A DNA stretch of 64,000 bases. It comes from Faecalibacterium prausnitzii (lineage in GTDB: Bacteria > Bacillota > Clostridia > Oscillospirales > Ruminococcaceae). The translations under genes were made by a program, and so were the position numbers. The stretch spans positions 1 to 64,000 of the forward strand of contig SFDE01000002.1 in the NCBI GenBank assembly GCA_004558805.1. Direction: 5' to 3'. Below, piece after piece: positions 51,557 through 61,097 of the stretch. Position 1 is the stretch's first letter; each line of letters starts with the position of its first letter. The notes under the pieces were generated by a model. That model worked only from the letters and a program-made list of their open reading frames with translations, ran no database searches and had not been told where the DNA came from.

Positions 51557-51626
51557 ACCCCTGGACAGGCAAGTTGTCCCCCTTGGATTCATATCCATAA
51601 CCATACGGACCTAAGGAGGTATTCCC

Positions 51627-51785
51627 ATGAAAAAGAAAGAACTTACGGTGACCTGCACTTTCTCAAAGGACGGCGAGGACCCGGGAGAGCTGCTTTGCCG
51701 CCTGTTCCGGCTCCATCTGCGCCGCACCCTTGCCCCGGACGATGCAAAAGAAGCGTCCCGACCTCTGCCGACACAGGGCTTATGA
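51627..51785 (+). CDS. Small partner ORF of the serine recombinase
   Basis: The ATG at 51627 has a perfect AAGGAGG and gives 52 residues: MKKKELTVTCTFSKDGEDPG at the start and LLCRLFRLHLRRTLAPDD in the middle. It is short, basic and probably one helix after a beta strand. It ends 16 bases before the recombinase start, so both are on one transcript. Similar tiny ORFs precede solitary recombinases in related genomes as far as I recall; the role (directionality or regulation) is unproven. Confidence 0.7.
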   Translation: MKKKELTVTCTFSKDGEDPGELLCRLFRLHLRRTLAPDDAKEASRPLPTQGL

Positions 51786-51801
51786 CACAGGGAGGCTTGC
51801 C

Positions 51802-53364
51802 ATGTATACAAAAGCCGATGATCTCACAGAATACCATGCCGCCCTTTACATCCGCCTTTCCAAGGAAGACGACACCGCCGGACCTTCCCAGAGCGTGACC
51901 AATCAGCAGTCCTTGCTGGAAGAGTTTGCCAGCCAGCATCGTCTGCCTGTTTACGACACTTATATTGATGACGGATGGTCCGGCACCACCTTTGACCGCC
52001 CCGCCTTCCGCCGGATGCTCCGGGACATCGAGGCAAAAAAGGTGGATCTGGTGATCACAAAGGACCTTTCCCGGCTGGGACGGGACTACATCCTTACCGG
52101 GCACTATATGGAGCGGTATTTCCCAGAGCACGGCGTCCGGTATATCTCCCTTCTGGACGGCATCGATACGGGAACCGACTCCACCGCCAACGAGATCACC
52201 CCCTTCCGGGCGATCTTAAATGACCTGTATGCCAAGGACATCTCCAAAAAGATCCGGTCTGTCAAGGGGGATCAGCAGCGCCGGGGGCTTTTTATCGGCG
52301 GGAAGCCGGTATACGGTTACAAAATGCACCCCACCGAGAAAAACCGGATCGTCCCTGACCCGCCGGCTGCCGCCGTTGTGCGCCGGATCTTTGCCATGGC
52401 GCTGCAGGGGCAGAGCTGCCGCAGCATCGCCGCCCAGCTGAATGCTCTGCAGGTCCCTCCCCCATCGGTCTATGCCGGGCTTCCCTCCCGGAACGGGCGG
52501 TTTGCCGGGCTGTGGAGCAGTCAGCGGATCTCGGAAATGCTGCTGAACGAGACCTATATGGGCAACATGGTGCAGGGGCGGCAGGTGAAGATCAGCTACA
52601 AATCCCAAAAATGCCGAAAATTGCCTGCCGAAAACTGGGTAGTGGTGGAAAACACCCACGAACCCCTTGTGGACCGGGAAACCTTTTGTCAGGTGCGGCT
52701 CCTGGTAAACAGCCGCAAAGGCACCCGCAGCCGCACCTACGACTATCTGCTCAAAGGCATCGTCTACTGCCATGAATGCGGCGCACGCATGACGGTATCC
52801 AACCGCAGGACCGCAAAAGGCGCCGACCGGCTGTTTTTTGTCTGCAAGACCTACCAGCGCTTTCCCAAGGCAGGGGTGTGCAGCTGCCATACCATCAAGG
52901 TGGACACGGTGACTGAGGCGGTCGTTGCCAAAGTACGGGAAATCTGCCGAGTCTCTCTGGACTCCCGCAAGCTGCTGACCCTTGCGCAGCAGGCTCTGGA
53001 AGAAGCTGCAGGGCAGGACCGCACCGGGCAGCAGATGGCGGAGATCCGGCAAAAGCTCCGTCGGCTGTCCGCCCATCTGGACCGGATCTACGCCGACCGT
53101 CTGGAAGGGCTTTTGTCAGAGGAGGATTTTCGCCGTATTTCCAGCCGAACCCGGGCAGAGCGGCAACAGCTGGGGCTTCAGCATGAGGCTCTCCGCCGCT
53201 TGCCAACATCCCCTGAGAACGGCACCTGCTGTGCCTCAGAGCTGGTGCAGGATTTTCTGGAGACCATCTGCACCAGCCGGGAGCTGCTGCTCAGTCTGGT
53301 AGACCGGGTGGAACTGGACAAAACCCGGCATCTGGAGATCCGGTTCCGCATTGCCCCACCCTAG
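51802..53364 (+). CDS. Large serine recombinase
   Basis: The ATG at 51802 (AGGGAGGC in front) gives 520 residues. The catalytic domain has AALYIRLSKEDDTAG (nucleophile Ser in RLS) and ITKDLSRLGRDYILTGHYM; then the recombinase domain with KPVYGYKMHPTEKNRIVPDP, a zinc ribbon (YCHECGARM, later CSC) and a coiled coil (about 395-450). Such enzymes integrate or excise phages and transposons, or rearrange genes such as sigK. No att-like repeats, integrated cargo or transfer genes are next to it; it stands alone with its small partner. Confidence 0.92.
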   Translation: MYTKADDLTEYHAALYIRLSKEDDTAGPSQSVTNQQSLLEEFASQHRLPVYDTYIDDGWSGTTFDRPAFRRMLRDIEAKKVDLVITKDLSRLGRDYILTGHYMERYFPEHGVRYISLLDGIDTGTDSTANEITPFRAILNDLYAKDISKKIRSVKGDQQRRGLFIGGKPVYGYKMHPTEKNRIVPDPPAAAVVRRIFAMALQGQSCRSIAAQLNALQVPPPSVYAGLPSRNGRFAGLWSSQRISEMLLNETYMGNMVQGRQVKISYKSQKCRKLPAENWVVVENTHEPLVDRETFCQVRLLVNSRKGTRSRTYDYLLKGIVYCHECGARMTVSNRRTAKGADRLFFVCKTYQRFPKAGVCSCHTIKVDTVTEAVVAKVREICRVSLDSRKLLTLAQQALEEAAGQDRTGQQMAEIRQKLRRLSAHLDRIYADRLEGLLSEEDFRRISSRTRAERQQLGLQHEALRRLPTSPENGTCCASELVQDFLETICTSRELLLSLVDRVELDKTRHLEIRFRIAPP

Positions 53365-53513
53365 TCTTTGCGCAGATCCGTTTTATCGTGTATCATACGC
53401 CGGTGGCTCTGTTTCCCGGCTGGAGACCCACGCTCTGGACCTGCTGCGGCAGCAGTGGGAAACAAAACCGGCGCATCCGCAGCTCTCTGTGCCGCCGGTG
53501 CGCCGGTAAGGTC

Positions 53514-54134
53514 TTATGAAAGGATCTCCGCCTGCATAGCGTCCAGCTGCTCAAAGGTGTACAGTCGGTTCAGCGCCTCCACCAGTTCCTTTTTGGAAAG
53601 CCTTGGCGGCAGCCCCAGTGCATTCAGCAGTGCTGCCTTTCTCTCTGCACTGCCGGGTCTGCCGGAAAGCCCCCACTCATACAGGTCGGTGTAGGTGATC
53701 TGCCGTCCCTCCGGGCGGGCTGAGGCGATGCCTGTCTGCTCACCCAGAGCATCCCGCAGCGCCTGCACCACAAGGGCGTCATCCACCCCTTCCACCCCCA
53801 GCAAGCCTTCTTTGCCGGGCTGAGCTTTGCGCTTTTCTTTGCCGTGGATGGCGGGCACATACGCCTGCACCACGTTCTTTTCCCCCACCAGATTGGTGAT
53901 GTAGTTGCGGATCCGGAACCCCGCCGCATCCGAGTCCGTCAGCAGGATCAGACCGTTTTTCTGCGCCAGCGCCTTGAACAGCTGCTGGCGCTTTTTGTCG
54001 CTGTAGATGCCAAAGCCATCGGTCATCAGGATCATGGCATCGGTCAGGTGAGAGAGCCGGGCGGCATCGTATTTGCCTTCCACGATCAGCACCCGGTCGG
54101 TATGGATCTTCTCAAGTTTTTCCGTTTCTGTCAT
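53514..54134 (-). CDS. rnmV: RNase M5-like TOPRIM protein
   Basis: The ATG at 54134 overlaps the holA stop (ATGA) and gives 206 residues. LIVEGKYDAARLSHLTDAMI is the TOPRIM Glu motif and GLILLTDSDAAGFRIRNYI the DxD motif; VGVEGVDDALVV-type text follows. RNase M5 matures 5S rRNA in Firmicutes. The length is near that of RnmV (about 185). Translational coupling to holA is clear. The name rests on TOPRIM family and length; a different TOPRIM nuclease is possible. Confidence 0.75.
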   Translation of the reverse strand: MTETEKLEKIHTDRVLIVEGKYDAARLSHLTDAMILMTDGFGIYSDKKRQQLFKALAQKNGLILLTDSDAAGFRIRNYITNLVGEKNVVQAYVPAIHGKEKRKAQPGKEGLLGVEGVDDALVVQALRDALGEQTGIASARPEGRQITYTDLYEWGLSGRPGSAERKAALLNALGLPPRLSKKELVEALNRLYTFEQLDAMQAEILS

Positions 54135-55159
54135 CGTCCGCCCCCTGCGATCGCCAGTCGGCACAGTGCCGTCTCCAGCAGCACCTGCCCGTCCACCGGC
54201 TGACTTTTTAAGCTCAGGTCCAGCTCCAGCAGCACCTGCAAACAGCCTTCCAGCTGTCCCAGCGTATAGTGGGAGGCGGTCTCCGCAGACCGCTTCAGCC
54301 GGTAATCGCTGCCCTTGTAGCCAAAATCCTTGTGGACGGTGCTGTAGGTCTTGCGCTTTGCCGCCCCCAGCTTCACCCGGTACAGGTCCACATAGCTGCC
54401 GATCATTGCCGCCGTAATGGCAATGGGTTCCTGCTGCAGCCGCAGCAGGGTCTGGAGCTTTTTGCATGCCCCGGTGGCGTTTTTGGCTGTGATCATCCGG
54501 ATCATCTCAAACACATCCGCTTCCAGACTGACGGTGCCCATCTCCGCCACCATGGCGGGGGTAACGGTCTGGTACCCTGCAAGAGCGCAGAGCTTGTCCA
54601 CCTCATTTTCCAACAGAAAGGGGTCCTCCCCGCAGCGCTCCAACAGCGCCGCAGCGGCGCTTTCCGGCAGAGCTGCCCCCTGCTCCTTTGCCCGGTCCAT
54701 CATCATGGTCTTCAGCTCAAAAGGGCGGGGCTTGGCAAGCTCCTCTGCGTAGCCGATGCTCTTGCACTGGTTTACCAGCTTCTGCGCCCGCTTGCCCAGC
54801 TTGAGCTTATTGCGCTCCAGCTCAAAGACGCTGCCCAGCACCACCACGGCGTTTTCCAGACTTGCCAGTGTGCTGCACAGCTCCTCCAGATCCTTATCGC
54901 TGTAGCTGCCCGGCTCCACCTCCGGCATCACCACCACCCGGCGGGTGCCAAAAAAGGAGATGGTGCCGGCTGCCATGATCAGCTGTTCGATCTCCGGGGT
55001 GCCCCCGTCCAGCACTGTGGTCTCCTCTTCGCTGTCTGCCGCCAGCAGCCGGGTGACCTGCGCCACCGCCTGCCGCACCAGATACCGCTCGCTGGAATAG
55101 AAATAATACACCGGACAGCCCTTTTCGGCAAGCTGCCGGAGCTTTGCTTCCGTTGCCAA
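54131..55159 (-). CDS. holA: DNA polymerase III delta subunit
   Basis: The 342-residue protein has the HolA layout: an N-terminal AAA-like domain (YYFYSSERYLVRQAVAQVTR, FFGTRRVVVMPEVEPGS) and a C-terminal helical collar (DVFEMIRMITAKNATGACKK, LLELDLSLKSQPVDGQVLLE). It opens the sliding clamp as part of the clamp loader. AAAGGGGAGAGGG precedes the ATG. It lies between comEC and the RNase M5-like gene in the same direction; comEC-holA adjacency is common in Firmicutes. Confidence 0.95.
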   Translation of the reverse strand: MATEAKLRQLAEKGCPVYYFYSSERYLVRQAVAQVTRLLAADSEEETTVLDGGTPEIEQLIMAAGTISFFGTRRVVVMPEVEPGSYSDKDLEELCSTLASLENAVVVLGSVFELERNKLKLGKRAQKLVNQCKSIGYAEELAKPRPFELKTMMMDRAKEQGAALPESAAAALLERCGEDPFLLENEVDKLCALAGYQTVTPAMVAEMGTVSLEADVFEMIRMITAKNATGACKKLQTLLRLQQEPIAITAAMIGSYVDLYRVKLGAAKRKTYSTVHKDFGYKGSDYRLKRSAETASHYTLGQLEGCLQVLLELDLSLKSQPVDGQVLLETALCRLAIAGGGR

Positions 55160-55227
55160 AGCCCTCTCCCCTTTCTCACACAGTCATACCTTAGTATTGT
55201 ACCACACTCCACCCAGATTGCAAAGCA

Positions 55228-57342
55228 TCACTCTGCCCGCAGTCCGCCGTGACGGCGCAGGGTCAGGGAGGAGCTGCCCTGCCCCTTCTGTCCCGGTCCC
55301 ATCCAGCGGTACCCGTCCCCAAGGGACAGCAGCTGCTGCCACCGGACCGCCGCAGGGTCCGCCGGGGAAGCAAGGAGCCACTGTGCCTCCACCGGTGCCG
55401 CGAGGGATAGCTGCCCGCTCAGGGTCACCAGCTGCCGGTTGCCTACGGTGAGCCGCACAAGGCAGCCCTGCCGGGTCCGCAGCAGCTCCATTGCCGCCGG
55501 GGCACATCGGCGCTTTTCCCCGGTGCCGGGCTCCATATCGGCGGCGGAAAGGATGGTGTCTGCGGTCAGGGCGCAAGGAGTCTTTGGGTCCAGCCGCAGG
55601 TCCACCACCAGTTCTATTTTGTGGACGCCCCGCCGTGCCAGCCGGTTTTCCACCGCCTGCCGGGCGGATTCCCCGCCCCGGAACAGCACCAGGGCGGCAT
55701 CCTGCCGGGTCACCACCACAGAGGGGGCGTTGACGCTGCCCACAAGGTCGATGTGCACCAGGTCCCGGCTGAGGGCGTTGCCCACCCCCACCGACACCGT
55801 TGCTGCCAGCAGGATGCAGGGCACCACCAGCCTCAGCCGCAGCTTCCAGTGCATCCCGAGCCACCCGAGTGCCAGCAGCACCAGACAGACCACCGCTGCA
55901 TACGCCGTATCAAAATAAAGCCCTGCCCCGGGTTTTTGAGATACCCACAGCGCCCAGCGGTCCAGCAGTCCGGTGAGGAAGGACGCCGCCCGGGACAGCG
56001 TCCCATATACCGGCTCCGCCTCCGGCAGCAGCCCTGCAAAGGCAGTGCCCAGCCCCAGCAGCATCATAGGCTTGACCATCCAGAGCACCACCATGCCGGA
56101 TACCACCGCCCAGATGCTGACGCTGAGCCCCCGCAGCACCAGCACCGGGAACGCCCCCAGAGACGCCCCGGCGGAGATGCACACTGCTTCCAGCAGGGTC
56201 CACCCGGTCCGGGCTGCCAGCTTCCGGAGTGTTGAAGGTCTTTTCCGCCGGGGACCGTCGGTTTTCTCCCGGCGGCAGCTTTCCCGCAATCGCCGGAAGC
56301 ACTCTGCCCCTGCAAGGGTCCCCAGCACCGAGGCAAAGGACAGCTCAAAGCCTATGTCACAGACCCCGTAGGCGTTGCCTGCGGTCATGAGGATGCCTGC
56401 CGCCGCAAGAGAGGTCAGGGCGTCCGGGGCACCGTAGACCCACACCCCCAGAGAACTGACCCATACTGCCACGGCGGCACGGCGCACCGAGGGGGTAAAA
56501 CCGGTGACTCCCACCAGCAGCAACGCAAGCAGCGCCGCCCACACCGCCTTTGCCCTCCGGCGGCGGTAGCTGCGCTCTTTTCTCTCCCGGCAGGGCAGGG
56601 AGCCAAACAGTTCCCCGCAGAGCACCGACACGTGCATCCCGCTGACCACCAGCACATGGGAAAGTCCTGCACCCCGGTAGGCGCTGCCCAGTGCTGCCGG
56701 GAGATAGCTCCGGTCCCCTACCGTCATGGCGGCAAGCACCCCGCCGGTGCTGCCGTCCATCCGGCGGCGCAGGGAGGCGCTGAGCCTTTTCTGCAGACGC
56801 TTTGTCCGGGCACGGAAGCTTTTGCCCGGTACCAGCGGGGTAAAATCTCCCAGATAGGTCCCCTCCAGGGCAATGCCGTCGGCACAGCGGTCTATCCGGT
56901 CCCTTTGTGCAGGCGGGGTCAGCTCTACCCGGCAGCGCACCCGCTGCCCCGGCTCACAGTCCGGCAGACCGGCGCATGCCACCCGGAAGTCGGCGGCGCT
57001 GCCGTTGACCCTTTCCAGATGGAGCACAGCATCCACTGCGTAGGGCAGATAGCTTTCTGCGGTTTTTTCCACCTCTGCCACCACGGTCAGGGGGCGTCCG
57101 GCATACTGCACCCGGACCTGTTCCAGCCCGGCGTCGGTGGTGTACACCGCAGCGGCTCCGGCGGCGGCACCCAGCAGCAGGCACAGCCCCGCCCGCCAGG
57201 TGCGTTTCCCAGTAAAAAGCAACAGACAAAGGGCAACAAAAAATGCCGCAAACGGCACAAAAAGTTCCGTTTGCGGCAAAAAAGCGCACACTAACTCAAC
57301 ACCCAGCATTCCGGTACAGAACACGCAGAGCGGGCGTCGCAT
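55228..57342 (-). CDS. comEC: ComEC/Rec2-family DNA uptake channel
   Basis: The 704-residue membrane protein has an N-terminal OB/DUF4131 region (about 75-175), the competence domain with DRSYLPAALGSAYRGAGLSH and VLVVSGMHVSVLCGELFG, and about ten helices. The C-terminal 170 residues sit where others carry a metallo-beta-lactamase domain, but no HxHxDH motif is visible, so that nuclease-like part is degenerate. ComEC moves single-stranded DNA across the membrane. The gene starts 7 bases after the PRTase stop. No other competence gene is in the window. Confidence 0.93.
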   Translation of the reverse strand: MRRPLCVFCTGMLGVELVCAFLPQTELFVPFAAFFVALCLLLFTGKRTWRAGLCLLLGAAAGAAAVYTTDAGLEQVRVQYAGRPLTVVAEVEKTAESYLPYAVDAVLHLERVNGSAADFRVACAGLPDCEPGQRVRCRVELTPPAQRDRIDRCADGIALEGTYLGDFTPLVPGKSFRARTKRLQKRLSASLRRRMDGSTGGVLAAMTVGDRSYLPAALGSAYRGAGLSHVLVVSGMHVSVLCGELFGSLPCRERKERSYRRRRAKAVWAALLALLLVGVTGFTPSVRRAAVAVWVSSLGVWVYGAPDALTSLAAAGILMTAGNAYGVCDIGFELSFASVLGTLAGAECFRRLRESCRREKTDGPRRKRPSTLRKLAARTGWTLLEAVCISAGASLGAFPVLVLRGLSVSIWAVVSGMVVLWMVKPMMLLGLGTAFAGLLPEAEPVYGTLSRAASFLTGLLDRWALWVSQKPGAGLYFDTAYAAVVCLVLLALGWLGMHWKLRLRLVVPCILLAATVSVGVGNALSRDLVHIDLVGSVNAPSVVVTRQDAALVLFRGGESARQAVENRLARRGVHKIELVVDLRLDPKTPCALTADTILSAADMEPGTGEKRRCAPAAMELLRTRQGCLVRLTVGNRQLVTLSGQLSLAAPVEAQWLLASPADPAAVRWQQLLSLGDGYRWMGPGQKGQGSSSLTLRRHGGLRAE

Positions 57343-57348
57343 GGGAGA

Positions 57349-57888
57349 TCAGTGGAAGAACAGGGGCAGCGGCTCCAGGAAGATGATATCCTTGCGCTGA
57401 GCGGCATCGCCCTCGGCAAGAACAGCCGCCTGTCCTACGATGGTGCACTGGGTCTGCTCGGCGAGGGCATCCAGTGCCTTCAGGGAACCGCCGGTGGAGA
57501 TCACATCATCCACTACCAGCACCCGCTTGCCCTGCATCTTGTCCAGCTCCTTACGGTCGATGACCAGCTTCTGCTTGCCGGCGGTGGTGATGGACTGGTC
57601 CTCCACCACGACGGGGTCCCGCATATAGAGCTTGACGCCCTTCCGTGCGCAGACGTAGGGCTTGCCGCTCTGGCGGCTCATCTCGTGTGCCAGCGGAATG
57701 CCCTTTGCCTCGGCGGTGAGGAGGATGTCAAACTCCGGGCACTTCTTCAGCAGCTCGGCGGCAGCAGCTACGGTAAGCTCTGCGTCTCCCAGCATGATGA
57801 AAGCGGCAATATCCATGTGATCGTTGACCTTGCAGATGGTCAGCTCACGGGTCAGACCTGCAACGTGCAGGGTATAAGTTTCAGCCAT
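57349..57888 (-). CDS. Purine-type phosphoribosyltransferase
   Basis: The ATG at 57888 (AAAGGGAG nine bases ahead; a TTG lies two codons upstream) gives 179 residues. KRVLVVDDVISTGGSLKALD is the PRPP-binding motif, and LLTAEAKGIPLAHEMSRQSG precedes it as in adenine/xanthine phosphoribosyltransferases. It probably makes a nucleotide from a purine base, but its N-terminal half differs from classic Apt, so a PurR-like regulatory role is possible. It lies between the HIT and comEC genes, 7-27 bases from each, in one unit. Confidence 0.85.
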   Translation of the reverse strand: MAETYTLHVAGLTRELTICKVNDHMDIAAFIMLGDAELTVAAAAELLKKCPEFDILLTAEAKGIPLAHEMSRQSGKPYVCARKGVKLYMRDPVVVEDQSITTAGKQKLVIDRKELDKMQGKRVLVVDDVISTGGSLKALDALAEQTQCTIVGQAAVLAEGDAAQRKDIIFLEPLPLFFH

Positions 57889-57915
57889 AATCAAAATCTC
57901 CCTTTCGTATCGGAA

Positions 57916-58248
57916 TCAGACAGGCAGTTTTTCGCCGCCCAGAACATGGAAATGCAGATGCTTCACGGTCTGACCTGCATCCTCTCCTACGTTGGAAATG
58001 ACACGGTAGCCGTTTTCCAGTCCCTGCTCCTTTGCCAGCTTGGCGATGACGGCAAAGATATGACCCAGCAGTGCGCCGTCCTCTTCGGTCAGCGCTGCTG
58101 CAGAGGCAATGTGCTTTCTGGGAACCACCAGAAAATGCACCTTTGCCTGAGGGTTGATGTCGTAGAACGCCACCACCTGCTCATCCTCGTACAGCTTCTT
58201 GGAGGGGATCTTGCCCTCCGCGATCATACAAAACAGACAATCTTCCAT
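57916..58248 (-). CDS. HIT-family protein (HinT-like)
   Basis: The 110-residue protein is complete: MEDCLFCMIAEGKIPSKKLY with a CxxC zinc site at the start, AFYDINPQAKVHFLVVPRKH, and the histidine triad KHLHFHVLGGEKL at the end. HinT proteins hydrolyse nucleoside phosphoramidates and acyl-adenylates made by aminoacyl-tRNA synthetases; alaS lies upstream. AAGGAGTGTTTCCCC precedes the ATG. Zinc ligand pattern and length are standard. Confidence 0.95.
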   Translation of the reverse strand: MEDCLFCMIAEGKIPSKKLYEDEQVVAFYDINPQAKVHFLVVPRKHIASAAALTEEDGALLGHIFAVIAKLAKEQGLENGYRVISNVGEDAGQTVKHLHFHVLGGEKLPV

Positions 58249-58285
58249 GGGGAAACACTCCTTCCGGATCTTTTATAAACGTCCT

Positions 58286-58419
58286 CGCCCTCTCCGTCAC
58301 GGCTTACGCCGTGCCACCTCTCCCAAAGTGAGAGGTCTTGACAGTACGGCAAACCCTCCGGTTTTGCCAAGGGCTCCCCCTTGGGGGAGATGGCGAACAA
58401 GTGTGAGCCTGAGAGGGCG
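58286..58419. repeat. 134-bp REP/MITE-like intergenic repeat
   Basis: The ends CGCCCTCTC and GAGAGGGCG are inverted repeats. Inside are hairpins (CACGGC with GCCGTG; CCCTTGGGGG segment; CCTCTCCCAAAGTGAGAGG). The build resembles a dispersed palindromic element of Faecalibacterium-type genomes, judged from memory. It fills the gap between alaS and the HIT gene. Only one copy is seen in this window. Confidence 0.65.
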
Positions 58420-58433
58420 AAGCCCGCTTTTTA

Positions 58434-61097
58434 TTATTCTCCCAGCACCTTCTTGACGATGGCGCTCACAGCAGCCAGTGCCTCGTCGATCTTGGTCTCG
58501 TCCTTCAGACCAGCCATTGCAAAGTCCGGCTTGCCGCCGCCCTTGCCGCCGGCGATAGCGGACAGCTCCTTCACCAGCACGCCAGCCTTCAGACCCTTTT
58601 CCTGTGCCAGCTTGTTGACGGTGACAGCCATGGTGATCTTATCCTCGGCCTTGCCCACCAGCACAGCCACCACAGGGTTCACAGCCTTGTCCCGGATGCT
58701 GTCGCACATGCCGCGCAGGGTGTCGCCGGTGGTACCGGTAAAGTATGCAGAGGCGATCTTCACGCCGTCTGCTTCCTCGGCATTATCGAACAGGCTGTCC
58801 ACCTTGGAAGCGGCGATCTTTGCCTTCAGCTCTTCAAGCTCCTTGGCAAGTGCCTTGTTCTCTGCCATGACTGCCTCTGCACGGAGGGGCAGACCGGTGA
58901 CGTTGTTTGCCTTCAGGGTGTTTGCCACCTGATGGAGCATTGCCTCCTGCATATTGGCACGGATCAGCAGGTTGCGACCGGTAACCGCCTCGATGCGGCG
59001 GATGCCTGCGGCGACCGAGCTTTCGCTGACGATCTTGAAGCCGCCGATCTGTGCGGTGTTCTTTACATGGGTGCCGCCGCAGAACTCGGTGGACCAGCCC
59101 TCGATATCCACAACACGGACCACCTTGCCGTACTTCTCGCCAAACAGAGCCATGGCACCCAGCTTCTTTGCCTCTTCGATGGGCATTTCCTGCACGGTAA
59201 CGTTCATGGACTCGTAGATCTTATCGTTGACGATCTTCTGGACCTTTGCCAGCTCCTCGGGGGTCACGGCGCTGAAGTGGGTAAAGTCGAAGTGGGTGAT
59301 GGAGGCATCCTGATAGGAGCCTGCCTGATGGACATGGTCACCCAGCACCTCACGGAGGGCTGCCTGCAGCAGGTGGGTGGCGGTGTGGTTCCGGGCGATC
59401 GCCATGCGGTAGCCCTTGTCTACCTGTGCAGTGAGCCGGTCACCCACCTTCACGATGCCGCTTTCCAGCACGCAGGTGTGGACATAATAGCCCTTGGGGG
59501 TCTTTTTCACATCCAGCACCCGCAGGCTGCACCCATCGCCGGTGATCATGCCGTGGTCTGCAGCCTGACCGCCCATCTCTGCATAGAAGGGGGTCTTGTC
59601 CAGAACCACCAGCACGCCCTCCTTTGCCTCCTCGTCGGTGGCAATGGCGTCAGTGAGGGTCTCCTCATCGCTGAGTGCCACCACCGTTGCTGCATCGGTC
59701 AGGGTGTCGTAGCCGGTAAAGACGGTGGGCTCGGCAGTGAGACCGCCAAACAGGTCCTCGCTCCAGCCGGAGATGTTCTTCTTCAGACGCTCGGCGCGGG
59801 CACGCTCCTTCTGCTTCTTCATCTCGGCGTGGAAGCCTTCCTCGTCGACCTCAATGCCCTGCTCTGCGGCGATCTCCTTGGTGAGGTCCAGGGGGAAGCC
59901 GAAGGTATCGTTGAGCTTAAAGACATCCAGACCCTTCAGCAGGTGCTGATGTGCACGCTCCAGACCGTCGATCATGGTGTTGAGGATGTTCATGCCGGCG
60001 TCGATGGTGCGGGCAAAGTTTGCCTCCTCGGTGCCGATGACCTTCTTGATATAGGCGTCATGCTCCCGCAGCTCCGGGTAAGCGGACTCGCTGGACTGGA
60101 TGACAGTCTCCACCAGATCCACCAGGAAGGGGTGGTCGATGCCCAACATACGACCATGGCGGGCGGCACGGCGCAGCAAACGGCGCAGCACATAGCCGCG
60201 ACCCTCGTTGGAGGGCAGGATGCCGTCGGACACCATAAAGGTACAGCTGCGGATGTGGTCGGTAATGACACGGATGGAGATATCGGTCTTGGGGTCCTGC
60301 TTGTAGGTCTTGCCGGCGATGTGCTCCACATGGTGCAGCACGCTCTGGACGGTATCCACCTCAAAGAGGTTGCCCACGTTCTGCATCACGCATGCCAGAC
60401 GCTCCAGACCCATGCCGGTATCGATGTTGGGGCGTGCCAGACGCTCGTAGTGACCCTTGCCGTCTGCATCGAACTGGCTGAACACCAGGTTCCAGATCTC
60501 CATATAGCGGTCGCAGTCACAGCCTACGCCGCAGGTGGGCTTGCCGCATCCGTACTCGGGACCACGGTCAAAGTAGATCTCGGAGCAGGGACCGCAGGGA
60601 CCGGAGCCGTGCTCCCAGAAGTTGTCCTCCTTGCCCAGACGCACCATGTGGTCCGGCGCAACGCCCACCTTCTTGGTCCAGATATCGTATGCCTCGTCGT
60701 CCTGCTCGTACACAGAGATGTGCAGGCGGTCCTTGGGGATCGCCATCCACTCATCGGAAGTCAGGAACTCCCATGCCCAAGGGATCACCTCTTCCTTGAA
60801 GTAGTCCTGGAAAGAGAAGTTGCCCAGCATCTCAAAGAAGGTGCCGTGGCGGGCGGTGATGCCCACACGCTCGATATCCGGGGTGCGGATGCACTTCTGG
60901 CAGGTGGTGACCCGATGGCGGGGCGGCTCTTCCTGAGCCAGGAACCACTTCTTCATGGGTGCCATGCCGCTGTTGATCAGCAGCAGGCTGGGGTCATTCT
61001 TGGGGACAAGCGGGAAGCTGTCCAGACGCAGATGACCCTTGCTCTCGAAAAAGCTCAGGTACTTTTCACGCAGTTCATTCAAACCGGTCCATTGCAT
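58434..61097 (-). CDS. alaS: Alanyl-tRNA synthetase
   Basis: The ATG at 61097 (GGAGAGTAAACCT in front) gives 887 residues. Catalytic domain: LREKYLSFFESKGH, LINSGMAPMKKWFL, MLGNFSFQDYFKEE. Editing domain: ARNHTATHLLQAALREVLGD and STEFCGGTHVKNTAQIGGFK with its zinc ligands. C-Ala domain: AIAGGKGGGKPDFAMAGLKD. It charges tRNA-Ala and clears mischarged Ser/Gly. A CGKPTCGVGCDCD insertion near residue 185 has extra cysteines, as in some clostridial enzymes. The T-box leader controls it. Confidence 0.98.
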   Translation of the reverse strand: MQWTGLNELREKYLSFFESKGHLRLDSFPLVPKNDPSLLLINSGMAPMKKWFLAQEEPPRHRVTTCQKCIRTPDIERVGITARHGTFFEMLGNFSFQDYFKEEVIPWAWEFLTSDEWMAIPKDRLHISVYEQDDEAYDIWTKKVGVAPDHMVRLGKEDNFWEHGSGPCGPCSEIYFDRGPEYGCGKPTCGVGCDCDRYMEIWNLVFSQFDADGKGHYERLARPNIDTGMGLERLACVMQNVGNLFEVDTVQSVLHHVEHIAGKTYKQDPKTDISIRVITDHIRSCTFMVSDGILPSNEGRGYVLRRLLRRAARHGRMLGIDHPFLVDLVETVIQSSESAYPELREHDAYIKKVIGTEEANFARTIDAGMNILNTMIDGLERAHQHLLKGLDVFKLNDTFGFPLDLTKEIAAEQGIEVDEEGFHAEMKKQKERARAERLKKNISGWSEDLFGGLTAEPTVFTGYDTLTDAATVVALSDEETLTDAIATDEEAKEGVLVVLDKTPFYAEMGGQAADHGMITGDGCSLRVLDVKKTPKGYYVHTCVLESGIVKVGDRLTAQVDKGYRMAIARNHTATHLLQAALREVLGDHVHQAGSYQDASITHFDFTHFSAVTPEELAKVQKIVNDKIYESMNVTVQEMPIEEAKKLGAMALFGEKYGKVVRVVDIEGWSTEFCGGTHVKNTAQIGGFKIVSESSVAAGIRRIEAVTGRNLLIRANMQEAMLHQVANTLKANNVTGLPLRAEAVMAENKALAKELEELKAKIAASKVDSLFDNAEEADGVKIASAYFTGTTGDTLRGMCDSIRDKAVNPVVAVLVGKAEDKITMAVTVNKLAQEKGLKAGVLVKELSAIAGGKGGGKPDFAMAGLKDETKIDEALAAVSAIVKKVLGE

